Below are positions 1-10,461 of a DNA stretch of 64,000 bases, one piece after another. The stretch is from the NCBI RefSeq assembly GCF_001522545.3, contig NC_031769.1, forward strand, positions 1,398,507 through 1,462,506, in the 5' to 3' direction. Origin of the DNA: Parus major (lineage: Eukaryota; Chordata; Aves; Passeriformes; Paridae). The position numbers and the translations under genes were made by a program. The notes under the pieces are model-generated. The model ran no database searches and had not been told where the DNA came from. It worked only from the letters and a program-made list of their open reading frames with translations. Numbering within the stretch: position 1 is the stretch's first letter; every line of letters starts with the position of its first letter.

Positions 1-469
1 TGCTGGTAAATAAAAAATGTCAACACAGCAACTCCTGAGAATCCAGAAACTGCAAGAAATTCCGGCAGAGCTCTTTGTGGGATGTGCATCCTGGTGGAAC
101 AAAGGTTTCTTCCCAAGACAAATGCCCACTGTGAGGAGGGAGCTGAAGGGCAGAGGGAACTCAAATCCTGGGATATTTTCCTGGAATCTGGGCCAGCCCA
201 GCCCCTTTAGTGGTGAATCTTGAAGGTTTGGCTCTGTAATGAACATTTTTAGGTCTCGCTGCCTCGGTTTTTGGGAGTGCACTGGAAGTTATGGCTCTTC
301 CAGCCCTGGATTTTCCTTCGGGAGTGCTGGGAAAATCCTGATGGGATGTTTGTATTCTCCTGCCTGTGATACTGCAGCCTAAAGTGACTCAATTTAGGTA
401 TCAACATTAAAATATGTAAAATTAGGGGACATTTGTGGCCCAGCTCCTCATGGATGGATGGAGGAAAGG
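1..469. other. Non-coding sequence, no recognised feature
   Basis: Ordinary mixed-composition sequence with only short open frames. I see no recognised repeat, exon or RNA gene. It runs into an assembly gap whose far side is a pentanucleotide array. Confidence 0.5.
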
Positions 470-885
470 NNNNNNNNNNNNNNNNNNNNNNNNNNNNNNN
501 NNNNNNNNNNNNNNNNNNNNNNNNNNNNNNNNNNNNNNNNNNNNNNNNNNNNNNNNNNNNNNNNNNNNNNNNNNNNNNNNNNNNNNNNNNNNNNNNNNNN
601 NNNNNNNNNNNNNNNNNNNNNNNNNNNNNNNNNNNNNNNNNNNNNNNNNNNNNNNNNNNNNNNNNNNNNNNNNNNNNNNNNNNNNNNNNNNNNNNNNNNN
701 NNNNNNNNNNNNNNNNNNNNNNNNNNNNNNNNNNNNNNNNNNNNNNNNNNNNNNNNNNNNNNNNNNNNNNNNNNNNNNNNNNNNNNNNNNNNNNNNNNNN
801 NNNNNNNNNNNNNNNNNNNNNNNNNNNNNNNNNNNNNNNNNNNNNNNNNNNNNNNNNNNNNNNNNNNNNNNNNNNNNNNNNNNNN
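470..885. other. Assembly gap (416 N)
   Basis: Run of N. The left flank ends 'gaggaaagg' and the right flank is an AAGGA array, so the missing sequence is probably more of that array. Confidence 0.97.
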
Positions 886-952
886 AAGGAAAGGAAAGGA
901 AAGGAAAGGAAAGGAAAGGAAAGGAAAGGAAAGGAAAGGAAAGGAAAGGAAA
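886..952. repeat. (AAGGA)n microsatellite
   Basis: About 13 uninterrupted AAGGA units directly after the gap. All three frames stay open, which produces artificial KERKGKE-type open frames. Confidence 0.95.
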
Positions 953-1022
953 GATGGCTTGTGCTCTTTGCACAGGAGCTCTTTGTGGATTGCAAGCACT
1001 CAACATTCCCAGCATCCAGCAG

Positions 1023-1110
1023 AGAATCCTGGAATGGTTTTGGTTGGAAGAGACCTCAAGGATCACCCAGTGCCGTGGGCAGGGACACCTTCCACTATTC
1101 CAGCCTGGCC
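1023..1110 (-). mobile_element. CR1 LINE 3' fragment
   Basis: Reverse complement of the avian CR1 3' end. It reads 'gaatcctggaatggttttgg', then 'ttggaagagacctcaaggat' and 'gggcagggacaccttccact'. Only the last ~90 bp of the element are present. Such 5' truncation is typical of target-primed LINE insertion. Confidence 0.8.
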
Positions 1111-1437
1111 TGAAAAGCTTTTCCTCAAGTACAGATCCAGCCCCAACATTCTCCCCCCTCATTCCCATGTCAGCTCCAAATGCATCCTAAAATTCAGGGA
1201 GTGGAAAGGGAATATTATTAACATATAAATAATAGTAAGGAATATTATTTTATCTTGTTTCCTGATATATAAATCCTCTGCCTTGGTAAAATCCTGTTAG
1301 TGACACTGAACTCCAGCTGAGTCATCCTCAAAAAAAATTCCCAAAGCGAAACCCCGATCCTGGATTTCTTTCTTATTTTAATGAGGAGAGCAAAGCAAAG
1401 GGCACCAAACATAAACCAAGCGAGTAAAACCGCTTTG
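1111..1437. other. Non-coding sequence, no recognised feature
   Basis: Unique-looking AT-leaning sequence with no repeat or exon that I can support. Confidence 0.4.
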
Positions 1438-1748
1438 TTTTAATTAAAGCTACACAAATCCTGGATCAGCTTTGCCCAGGACATGGAAGTGACAGCAGAG
1501 AGTGATCATTATTCCCCAGGGAGGAGCTGCCAGGAGCACACGGACCACTGAGGGAGCTTTAATTTGCCATGGAGGAAACCTGTTAATTACAGCTAACGAG
1601 CTTTGCCCAGGGTCTGTAAAACAGTGGTCCCTGACTGAAGAAGTCTCCTCCAGAATTAACCTTGTCATGAGCACTGACAGAGGCCAGAGCAGCTCTGGGG
1701 ACTCTCAGGAGGTTACGGGGTCTCGGGGCTGCTCCTTTAATTAAAGCT
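1438..1748. promoter_or_regulatory. Candidate regulatory block with paired 13-mers
   Basis: The palindrome-containing 13-mer TTTAATTAAAGCT occurs at 1439-1451 and exactly again at 1736-1748, bounding the block. A second exact 13-mer, AGCTTTGCCCAGG, occurs at 1468-1480 and 1599-1611 inside it. TAATTA is a homeodomain-type core. The block has no CR1 or simple-repeat character. Regulatory function is inferred from motif repetition alone; it could be chance or a decayed duplication. Confidence 0.25.
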
Positions 1749-2330
1749 CCGGAGAATTTCCTGCTGCAGCTCCCGGGGGGACGGGGCAAAGGCCTCTGGA
1801 GCAGCCCTGCGAGGAGGGGGGGATGTTTATGCAGAGAGCTGAGCCCCAGAATCACTGTGCTGGCCTCAGGATGGGGGTCAGGAACCCAAAAGAGCTGCGC
1901 CCGTGGTCATTCCTGAACGGGAATGGGGCGGGAAAAGGGACCGGGAAGGAATGACAGGAGTGCGGAAGTGGAGTCCAAAGTACGAGGGAATTTTTAAGTC
2001 CCCTCCCAACACAAACTATTCTGTGATTCCATGGACTGTGATTCCATGGGCTCCGCAGGGTGATGTGGGACCCACGTTTTTCTCATCATCCCTTTCTGGG
2101 AATTCTCAGCCATGGAATATCCAGACATCCCTCAATGCTTCCTGCTGTTCCTGCCAAAGGGGAATGACCTCTCGGTGGGGTTTGGATTCAGGAGAACCAC
2201 ACAGAGACTTTGACTGTGTCTGTCAAAGCAGAGAAGAGCAAACTTAAAGGTTTTAATTTCTTTCCCTCTCCATTAATGTTCTCCCCCTAGAAATGGTCAG
2301 GGGAATCAGGAGTGGATCTCTCCAAATTCC
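1749..2330. other. Non-coding sequence, G-rich start
   Basis: Holds G-runs near 1771-1822 (three runs of four or more G). Otherwise I see nothing recognised and no exon that I can support. Confidence 0.4.
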
Positions 2331-2396
2331 AGAATCCTCAAATCCCAGAAAGGTTTGGGTTGGAAGGGACATTAAAATTTCCCCAGATCCAAACCC
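2331..2396 (-). mobile_element. CR1 LINE 3' fragment
   Basis: 'aatcccagaaaggtttgggt' followed by 'tggaagggacattaaaattt' is the reverse complement of the CR1 3' tail. It is immediately followed by an oppositely oriented CR1 of another type, so the two tails point outward. Confidence 0.75.
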
Positions 2397-2405
2397 TGGG
2401 GTGGG

Positions 2406-2590
2406 TTTTGGTTGGATATTGGAAAAAATTTCTTCATCAAAAGGGTGGTGTGGCCTGAGGGCAGTGGTGGAGTCTCCATGCAGGGAAGATTTAAAAGCCA
2501 TGTGATTGTGGCACTTGGAGACGTGGGATATTGGGAATGGTCTCAATGATCCTGGACATCTCCAACTTTAAAAATTCTGTGATTCTATGA
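2406..2590 (+). mobile_element. CR1 LINE 3' fragment (long-tail subtype)
   Basis: In order it has 'gttggatattggaaaaaatt', 'gtggtggagtctccatgcag', 'gtggcacttggagacgtggg', 'ctcaatgatcctggacatct' and a 'gattctatga' tail. This follows the CR1 subtype with the 'gatgtggcacttggggacatgg' 3' region. The copy is diverged. Confidence 0.75.
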
Positions 2591-2895
2591 ATCTCTCCCG
2601 GATTTATGAACATATTTTTTTGATAACTTGGTGAAGCAGAGAGGTATGGGTCAATCATCAACTTCCTTATCTCCATGGATCACCTGAAGTGCTCTCCTGC
2701 CAGGCCCACAGGGTCCCACATCTAAGGAAAAGAGCTGATATTTGGTTTAAATGCACATTTTCCAGGGATAAAGAATGTACACATTCCAAATTGATAAGAA
2801 AACTGATAAGGTCCCCTTTTGTGCTGAAAGATCAACAAAAGGAGGAAAGATGGTTCTTGAACTCTGCTTTGAGAGCTTGCAGAGGACGGCACAGA
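2591..2895. other. Non-coding sequence, no recognised feature
   Basis: Nothing recognised on either strand. Confidence 0.4.
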
Positions 2896-3025
2896 TGGAG
2901 GTGTTCCCTGTCCCTGGAAGTGTCCAAGGCCAGGTTGGACGAGGCTTGGAACAACCTGGGATAGAAGGAGTTGTCCCAGCCCTTGGTCTTCAAGGCCACT
3001 TCCAACCCAACCATTCCAGGATTCC
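2896..3025 (+). mobile_element. CR1 LINE 3' fragment
   Basis: Contains 'ccctggaagtgtccaaggcc', 'aggttggacgaggcttggaa' and 'cttccaacccaaccattcca', the standard CR1 3' order on the plus strand. Confidence 0.85.
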
Positions 3026-4826
3026 TTGTAGATGAACTCCTCATCCTCTGGGAAGCGGCAGCTACCTGGAAAAAGGATTTATATTCATTTATTTCACATT
3101 CCATCTGCATTATCATGGGAATTCATCCCTTGTGGCATCCCCTCAGGTTTCCAGGGTCTCTTACCCGTTCATGGGGGATGAAATTTTGCGCGTGTCGCTC
3201 TCCACACCCGCTGCCCTACGGAGATTCCGGATTCTCTTTCCCCAGAAGCTGAGAGAAGGGACAGAGGTCCTCGTGCTCTCCCTGGACAGGATGCTGGGCT
3301 AAAGTGACCTTTTCCCTGATCCAGGGCAGCTGTTCCCACATTCATCAGCAGATCCAGAAGGTTTTAAACATTCCTGCAGCTGCTCCCAGTTTTAGCTCTG
3401 GAGGATTACAAGAATTCCTTCTTCACCTTGGAATGACAAGGTGGTTGTGATCCCAGCCAGCCTTGGGGTGCAATTAAACCCAACGGCATGGACAAATCCA
3501 TGACTTTGCAGGAATTATTGCCTCTGCTAAAAGTTTCATTGGATAATGCAAGTTTTGATGAAGATTCCTGCCTGAACAGGGCTGGGTTTGGGTTTTTTTG
3601 GTAGATCTTTACCCAAAACACCCCAACTTCTGGAATAATGGGATTATATCAGATAATCTATGAAGAAAAGTGCATTTTAAAAGTTATTCCTACAAGAATT
3701 TTATAATGCTCCACTGCTGGAATGTGTACGTTGCCTGGTCTGACTTCACTGCCCTCATCCACAAAAAATCTCCCCAAATCCCCAAAAAATCCCCAAATGA
3801 TATCTTGGGATATCATTCCCGACTTTCCTGAGCGAGGCTGAGCTGTGTGGTCCAACCTCAGCCCAAACCAGGACCTTGAGGGAGCAGTAACGATGCTGCC
3901 GACCTCGGAATGCCGGCTCAGGCCGTGCTGGGATTTCTCCGTCCACATCCCTGCGATCCTGAGGGGGAAATCTGGGATAACGCTTTGAGGGGACACTAAA
4001 AGTGCTGCTGTGACACACAAAAACCAATCCACTTCATTCACCCCTCCGTTTAAAGGCTCAGCTCCCATTTTCATGTCTTTGGGATCCTGTGGGCATCCTA
4101 CTGAACCGGGAATTCCCGAGAGCCCTTTTAAAGGCTTTCCTTGCCTCCATCAACTCACAGCTGCTTTGGCTGGAAGTTTCCTGCTCTTGGCATGGGATTC
4201 AATTCCCAACTTTCTACCTATGGAGTCTGAACATATCCAGCTTTGAGGTTTTTGCTGCTGGAGAGGGGGACTTTTTTTCCCAGCTGTTTTTTCCTGGAGC
4301 AGCCCAGCATTCCCCTTTTTTCTGTTCCTTCTTCCCACAAAACCATCCCCAGTATTCCATCCATTCCCACAAAAACTCCCCAGTACCAGATATCCCTAAA
4401 CCCTTTAGGATTGGCTGCGCTGCTGTTGCCGTGCTGACAAATCCAGAATTCCCTCTCCCAGGTTATTCCAGCAGCTTCCGTCATTCCCAACTGGTTTCAA
4501 GCTCCAAATGCTGGGTTATGTTGCCTGCAAGGCCCATCAGTTGTAAGGAAACAAATTAATTTGCTTATCCAGAGAACCCTGGAGGATCCAGGGACAATCC
4601 TTTCAATATTCCATATGGATTCACAAATTCCAGGTGTTTTCTCTCGGTAATAATCCCAGAGGGTGATTTCCTAGGAGTCTGGAGTTTTCCAGGTTTTTGG
4701 GGTGTCCAAGATCAATGAGTGAAGAACGAGGTGGTTTCACTAAAATCCAGGAATGACTCCGAGGGAGGAAACGTTGGGAGATCTTCAGAATTTCTAAAAC
4801 AAAACCTCTCCACACTTCAAATTGTC
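3026..4826. other. Long non-coding stretch, no recognised feature
   Basis: 1.8 kb without a recognised repeat. Overlapping open frames of up to 156 codons (4089-4559 plus) lack domains, and frames of similar length occur on both strands. I do not support coding here. Confidence 0.4.
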
Positions 4827-5065
4827 AGGAATCATGGAATAATTTAGGTTGGAAAACATCTCTGACATCATCGAGTCCAACCATTCCCTCACCACAAAAC
4901 CTGATCCCGAAATGCCACATCCACAGGTTTTTTGAATACTTCCAGGTGCCATGATCCCATCACTTCCCTATTCCAATGCCATTGGACCACACATTCCATA
5001 AAAAAATTTTCCCTAATATCCAACCTAAACCTCCCCTGGCACGACCTGAAGCCACTCCTCTCCCC
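4827..5065 (-). mobile_element. CR1 LINE 3' fragment (long-tail subtype)
   Basis: Reverse-complement CR1. From left to right: 'catggaataatttaggttgg', 'catcgagtccaaccattccc', 'gaaatgccacatccacaggt', 'ttttccctaatatccaacct' and 'aacctcccctggcacgacct'. About 240 bp of the 3' end, moderately diverged. Confidence 0.9.
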
Positions 5066-5970
5066 TTGGTGAATGCGTCAGTATTTGTCTTCTGAATTCC
5101 TCCTGCTGTCATTCCAGGGACAAAATTCCTGCTGCCAGTGCCTGAGAACATCATTCCCAGCCCTGGTTTTCCCAAACATTTGTGTACATGGTTGATTTTA
5201 TAAACATTTTCAGGTACCTTAATTTTTGTGGAGAGGTATTTTTTCCAGATGCTTAAATCCTGATTGCTGACTGGTTATTTCATGGAATGTGCTGGTGATA
5301 AATTAGGAAATCAACCATCATTTCTTGGTTCTGAATCCTAATTCCTGAAAAATTTCTCTGCCTCACCTGAATCCTGATTGGAAAATATTTAAGCAGCTAA
5401 TTCCAGGGGAAATCCTTGATGAGGACGTGTCTATAAACTTTGGAATTTCAGTTGTTTGGACACTCACATAATTCCATTCAATAAAAAAAAGGAAGTATTC
5501 TTTGATCCATGAATCCGTGGGTTTGGGGTTTTTTGTTTTGGATGGATGTGAAATGTTGTCAGCCACAATATCCCACAGGGAATTCCAAAGTTCACCTCCA
5601 GGTTGTGTGGAGCACTTTGGAAACACCCATTCATTTCCTTACATTACAGATTTTCTTGGAATAAACTCTCATTCCTTGCTCGTTTCCCCCCTTTAACCCC
5701 TGATTTTATATCCTTTTATTGTATCCAGAATCAAATCTTTCTCTTCCTCGCTGATTCCCTGCTGTGTCCTTCATTCTTTGGGAAAACTATTCCATGTGTT
5801 CAACCCTCAGAGGGAACTTTTCATCCGTTTGCTGTCACTGATTCTCACTGAAGAGGGAGCCAGGATTGAAAACAACCCAGGAACTGTCTGGGACGAGCAT
5901 CTCCATCCCTCAGGAGCCCAAAAATTCCTCTTCTCCCACTTTTGTTCCATATCAGGCAACACAAACTCCT
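5066..5970. other. Non-coding sequence, no recognised feature
   Basis: Unique-looking, AT-leaning sequence. No supported exon or repeat. Confidence 0.4.
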
Positions 5971-6014
5971 TGTGGATCCCTTCCAGCTCAGGATATTCCA
6001 TGACTCTGTGATTC
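5971..6014 (+). mobile_element. CR1 LINE extreme 3' tail
   Basis: 'tgtggatcccttccagctca' followed by 'ggatattccatgactctgtg' matches the tail of the CR1 variant seen more completely at 60278-60632. Only ~45 bp remain. Confidence 0.6.
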
Positions 6015-6321
6015 CCATCATAATGTTCCCAGCGTTTATTGAACGGACCATCCCAGAATCCACCCATTAACACGGATTTCTCTTCTGATCCTTCTTCCTT
6101 CTTCCCTTTGCCGTGTCCTGGGGATCCAGAGCGGGAGAGGATTCCTGCAGGTGTCTGAATTCCCAAGGGTGCAAGCCTGGAGAGCGGCAGGTGGAATTTC
6201 AGGTTGGGGTTTGGAGAGAAGGAGGAATATGGAAGAAATTCCAGGAGGGGAGAAGAGGGATTTATGGTGTCTGGGTGGGGAAAAAAGGGATCACAACATG
6301 GATATCCACGGATATCTCAGG
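6015..6321. other. Non-coding sequence, no recognised feature
   Basis: Purine-rich on the plus strand from about 6190 to 6300. Otherwise unremarkable. Confidence 0.4.
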
Positions 6322-6431
6322 GATGCCCAGGGTGGGATTGTTGGGGTGGCTGTGCAGAGCCAAGGGTTGGACTGGATGATCCTGGTGGATCTCTTCCAAC
6401 TCAGGTCATTCCATGATCCTCTGATTCCACG
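6322..6431 (+). mobile_element. CR1 LINE 3' fragment (ggatattcca-tail variant)
   Basis: 'cccagggtgggattgttggg', 'gtggctgtgcagagccaagg' and 'ttggactggatgatcctggt' follow the same order as the copy at 60278-60632. Confidence 0.75.
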
Positions 6432-6504
6432 GACTGGATCTTTAAGGTCCCTTCCAAACCAAACCATTCCATGATTCCATGAGGCAAAATCACTGACAAC
6501 AGCA
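6432..6504 (+). repeat. 73-bp exact direct repeat, copy A (CR1 tail plus flank)
   Basis: Starts 'gactggatctttaaggtccc', includes the CR1 tail 'ccattccatgattccatgag', and continues 22 bp beyond it to '..aacagca'. All 73 bases recur at 8423-8495, directly against an assembly gap. The shared bases beyond the CR1 tail argue against two independent CR1 insertions. Confidence 0.9.
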
Positions 6505-7556
6505 CCTCGGGATAAGGGAACTTTGGAAGTGGACCTGGAGAGGTGTGGGAAGGCGGGATTTGGGAGCCAGGGAATGAGTCCAGCAAGAGTTAACTCAGCC
6601 AGCCCCTGGTGCCTCCTCTCACCCTTCCCAAATCCCAGGCTGAGCCTTCCTTATCGGCCCCCGGTGCTGACAGTTTGCCCAGGGATGTTTTCCGAGGGAT
6701 ATCAGTGCTCCTGCTTCCCTTCCCAAGGGCTCCTATCTCTCCCCGTTTTTCAGCAGCTCTTCCCTAGGGCACGGCCCAGGCAGCGAGGCTTTTGCTTGGG
6801 TTGGAAAACAAAACCTCCGTTGCATAGAAATCAGACCCACCCGAATTTCTGAGCCTGTTTTTTGCAGGAATTGCAAAAAAAAAACCCCAAAAACCCAAAT
6901 AAAATCCTGGGAATATCGGTGCGCTGTAATTAAAGCAGAATCATGAGATAAAACGCGGATGTTTGTATATAAAACAATCCTAACTTGGGCAGGGACGAGT
7001 GGCACACTCCTAATTGTGCTTTTCTTCATAAGAAGTCGTGCTAGAACAGGGAAAGAAATGTCTGGGATTGCCAGTTCTCCCTGGAATTGGAATGGTTGGA
7101 GAGAACCGCTTCGCTCCACCTGCCAAGAGGTGACTTTTGGCCTGGTTGTGACATTTTAGTGACTTTTGTGACACCTGCAGTGAGTCCCTGCCCCTCCCTG
7201 CCCTGCCCGAGGCGTCGGTGACGCCACGGAGCTGCAGGGAAGGGACAACCGCGATCCCAACCCTCGGATACCGGAATGCCCTTCCGGAAAGATAAACAAC
7301 AGCAGAAGCAAGGCGGGAAAAATCCCGGACAATCCCACATTTCTGCTTTCCCGCTTTTTACGATCCCAGGGTTTTGGAAGGCTGAAGGTTTGGATGGTGA
7401 AGAGAGATGAGTGGTGGATGAGGGCCTGAAAAATGAGGGATTGTTTCCCACAGATTTACCCTCTGGAAAAGCTGAATCTGACTTTGGAGGAATTCTCAGG
7501 GAGAAGCTGAAGCATGGTAGGACACAAGGGAAGTGTCCTTCACAATGGAGCTGTGC
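6505..7556. other. Non-coding sequence with TGAC-rich patch
   Basis: No supported exon or repeat. At 7130-7175 TGAC followed by T-rich spacers recurs four times ('gaggtgacttttgg', 'gtgacattttag', 'gtgacttttgtgacacc'), a weak candidate for clustered nuclear-receptor or CRE-like half sites. The 192-codon minus frame at 7041-7619 begins in and overlaps minisatellite sequence. Confidence 0.35.
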
Positions 7557-7642
7557 CAGGGGAGCTTCCAGTTGGATTTTAGGGAAAGGTTCCAGTTGGA
7601 TTTTAGGGAAAGGTTCCAATTGGATTTTAGGGAAAGCTTCCA
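7557..7642 (+). repeat. 24-bp minisatellite, probably CR1-derived, truncated by gap
   Basis: Three units of about 24 bp, 'ttccagttggattttaggga' plus 'aagg', run into the gap. The unit and its lead-in 'agctgtgccaggggagcttcc' resemble the CR1 stretch 'gttgcaccaggggaggttta..ttggatattagg' (compare 60311-60345), so a CR1 segment seems to have been tandemly amplified. Confidence 0.75.
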
Positions 7643-8422
7643 NNNNNNNNNNNNNNNNNNNNNNNNNNNNNNNNNNNNNNNNNNNNNNNNNNNNNNNNNN
7701 NNNNNNNNNNNNNNNNNNNNNNNNNNNNNNNNNNNNNNNNNNNNNNNNNNNNNNNNNNNNNNNNNNNNNNNNNNNNNNNNNNNNNNNNNNNNNNNNNNNN
7801 NNNNNNNNNNNNNNNNNNNNNNNNNNNNNNNNNNNNNNNNNNNNNNNNNNNNNNNNNNNNNNNNNNNNNNNNNNNNNNNNNNNNNNNNNNNNNNNNNNNN
7901 NNNNNNNNNNNNNNNNNNNNNNNNNNNNNNNNNNNNNNNNNNNNNNNNNNNNNNNNNNNNNNNNNNNNNNNNNNNNNNNNNNNNNNNNNNNNNNNNNNNN
8001 NNNNNNNNNNNNNNNNNNNNNNNNNNNNNNNNNNNNNNNNNNNNNNNNNNNNNNNNNNNNNNNNNNNNNNNNNNNNNNNNNNNNNNNNNNNNNNNNNNNN
8101 NNNNNNNNNNNNNNNNNNNNNNNNNNNNNNNNNNNNNNNNNNNNNNNNNNNNNNNNNNNNNNNNNNNNNNNNNNNNNNNNNNNNNNNNNNNNNNNNNNNN
8201 NNNNNNNNNNNNNNNNNNNNNNNNNNNNNNNNNNNNNNNNNNNNNNNNNNNNNNNNNNNNNNNNNNNNNNNNNNNNNNNNNNNNNNNNNNNNNNNNNNNN
8301 NNNNNNNNNNNNNNNNNNNNNNNNNNNNNNNNNNNNNNNNNNNNNNNNNNNNNNNNNNNNNNNNNNNNNNNNNNNNNNNNNNNNNNNNNNNNNNNNNNNN
8401 NNNNNNNNNNNNNNNNNNNNNN
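7643..8422. other. Assembly gap (780 N)
   Basis: Run of N between a minisatellite on the left and a CR1 3' tail on the right. Confidence 0.97.
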
Positions 8423-8495
8423 GACTGGATCTTTAAGGTCCCTTCCAAACCAAACCATTCCATGATTCCATGAGGCAAAATCACTGACAACAGCA
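8423..8495 (+). repeat. 73-bp exact direct repeat, copy B (CR1 tail plus flank)
   Basis: Identical to 6432-6504, including 22 bp outside the CR1 tail. It begins at the gap edge, so either a longer duplication lies in the gap or the gap edge was duplicated in assembly. Confidence 0.9.
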
Positions 8496-9167
8496 GCATC
8501 TCTTTGATCAGAATTTTGATTTGAGGCACTTTAGGCCATCACGTTTTCAAGTGTTTTTTCACTCTTTTAAGGAAAAAAATAAAAATCACAATTTTTCAAT
8601 AAAAACAACAGTCTGAAAGTCAGGTGATTCTTGCAGCTGGGAACTCAGCAAATAAAGGACAAAATAAGGTACTGTGTACAAAAAGAAACCCCAAAGGTGA
8701 CCACAAGCACTGGGCTCTCACCTTCATACCTGTTGTGACAGCAGATTATTATCCAGCTCCTAACCAGAGAAACAAAAATCAAAATAATCAAGAAAACTCT
8801 GCTGTCTGAGCACTTCTGGTTCACCAAAAGGCAGCACTTCAGTCACTCTCTTTTTATTCAGAAATCTCCTTTATTTCCCTCCTTTGCCTGTGGAAAATCC
8901 TTTTGCTCAGGACCCGAGGGGTAAAAGAGCGTTTGCACCCGGCCTGGCTGCCAGGCTCGGAACCCCAGCCCCTGCAGGATGAAACCAAGGCGTTAATATC
9001 AGTTTTTATTAAGCTGGGAATAAGGCAGAGTCTAAAGCAAACGCAGGTGGAGGGGATTTGATGCCAAGGTTTTAAACACACAGCTTGAATGTGGCCAATC
9101 CCAGCTCCAGGAATTTGGGAAGGGCAGGAGGAATTCCTTTTTTTTAGGTGTTGGTCTGGAGCTGCTC
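8496..9167. other. Non-coding sequence, no recognised feature
   Basis: Unique-looking sequence. Nothing supported. Confidence 0.4.
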
Positions 9168-9240
9168 AGAATCCCAGGATGGGTCAGGCTGGAAGGAACC
9201 GCAGTGGGATCGCCCAGAATCAGCTCCAGTGGGGCACACA
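9168..9240 (-). mobile_element. CR1-like LINE 3' fragment
   Basis: 'agaatcccaggatgggtcag' followed by 'gctggaaggaaccgcagtgg' is close to the minus-strand CR1 tail at 29978-30010. Confidence 0.65.
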
Positions 9241-9277
9241 GAAAGAGAAACCATAAAATACCCACTTCTCTGTGGGG

Positions 9278-9316
9278 TTTATTTTATTTTATTTTATTTT
9301 ATTTTATTTTATTTTA
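9278..9316. repeat. (TTTTA)n array, left part
   Basis: Pure TTTTA units running into the gap. Confidence 0.95.
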
Positions 9317-9654
9317 NNNNNNNNNNNNNNNNNNNNNNNNNNNNNNNNNNNNNNNNNNNNNNNNNNNNNNNNNNNNNNNNNNNNNNNNNNNNNNNNNNNN
9401 NNNNNNNNNNNNNNNNNNNNNNNNNNNNNNNNNNNNNNNNNNNNNNNNNNNNNNNNNNNNNNNNNNNNNNNNNNNNNNNNNNNNNNNNNNNNNNNNNNNN
9501 NNNNNNNNNNNNNNNNNNNNNNNNNNNNNNNNNNNNNNNNNNNNNNNNNNNNNNNNNNNNNNNNNNNNNNNNNNNNNNNNNNNNNNNNNNNNNNNNNNNN
9601 NNNNNNNNNNNNNNNNNNNNNNNNNNNNNNNNNNNNNNNNNNNNNNNNNNNNNN
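9317..9654. other. Assembly gap (338 N)
   Basis: Run of N inside a TTTTA-type array. Confidence 0.97.
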
Positions 9655-10110
9655 TTTTATTTCTTTTTATTTCTTTTTATTTTCTTTTATTTTTCTTTTA
9701 TTTTTCTTTTATTTTTCTTTTATTTTTCTTTTATTTTTCCTTTTATTTCATTTTATTTCATTATATTTAGTTTTATTTTATTTCATTTTATATTTTTTTA
9801 AATTTAATTTAATTTTGTTGTTTTATTTTATTTTGTTTTATTTTATTTTATTTTATTTTATTTTATTTTATTTTATTTTATTTTATTTTTATTTTATATT
9901 TATTTTATTTTATTTTATTTCATTATATTTATTTTATTTTATTTTATTTTATTTTATTTTACTTTACTTTATTTTACTTTATTTTATTTTATTTTATTTT
10001 TTTTTTTTCATTTCATTTCATTTCATTTCATTTCATTTCATTTCATTTCATTTCATTTCATTTCATTTCATTTCATTTCATTTCATTTCTTTTAGTCTTA
10101 TTTTATTTAT
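9655..10110. repeat. (TTTTA)n / (TTTCA)n compound array
   Basis: Motifs change in order: TTTCTTTTTA, TTTTTCTTTTA, TTTTA with TTTCA and TTTAA variants, a long TTTTA block, then sixteen TTTCA units at 10006-10085. T-only composition keeps several frames open (FYFIL.. open frames), none coding. Confidence 0.95.
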
Positions 10111-10461
10111 CCACAGCTCCCGGGAACCACGCGGGACATCCCAAACCCACCAGGGCTGCTCCAAACCCGCGGGAAGGATCCAGCCGGGGGAATTGTCACA
10201 ACCCCCAGTCCGTGGGACCGGGTGGTGGGATTTCTGTCACCCTTCACGTGTCACGGGCTCCAACATCTCCTCCCCACCCCTCCTGCCTTCCCTCTCACTC
10301 TTTTCCTTCTTTCCTCCCCCTCCTCCTCCTCCTCCTGCGTTCCCCCGGCTCCTTTTAGCTCAGGTTTTAAATAGAAACACCCTCAGCACATCCCCTGGCC
10401 AGGAGGAATTGTTCCAGGGGTGGAGATGGAGCTTCCCAGATCAAAGGGCCGTTTTTGGTAG
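10111..10461. other. Non-coding sequence, pyrimidine-rich centre
   Basis: Includes a C/T-rich tract with (TCC)n at about 10300-10336. No exon supported. Confidence 0.45.

Noticed and set aside
422..1228. Several ~250-codon open frames on both strands
   Set aside because: They run through 416 N and an AAGGA array. No real coding sequence.
7411..8529. 300-341-codon open frames on both strands
   Set aside because: Mostly N, with minisatellite and CR1 tail at the ends.
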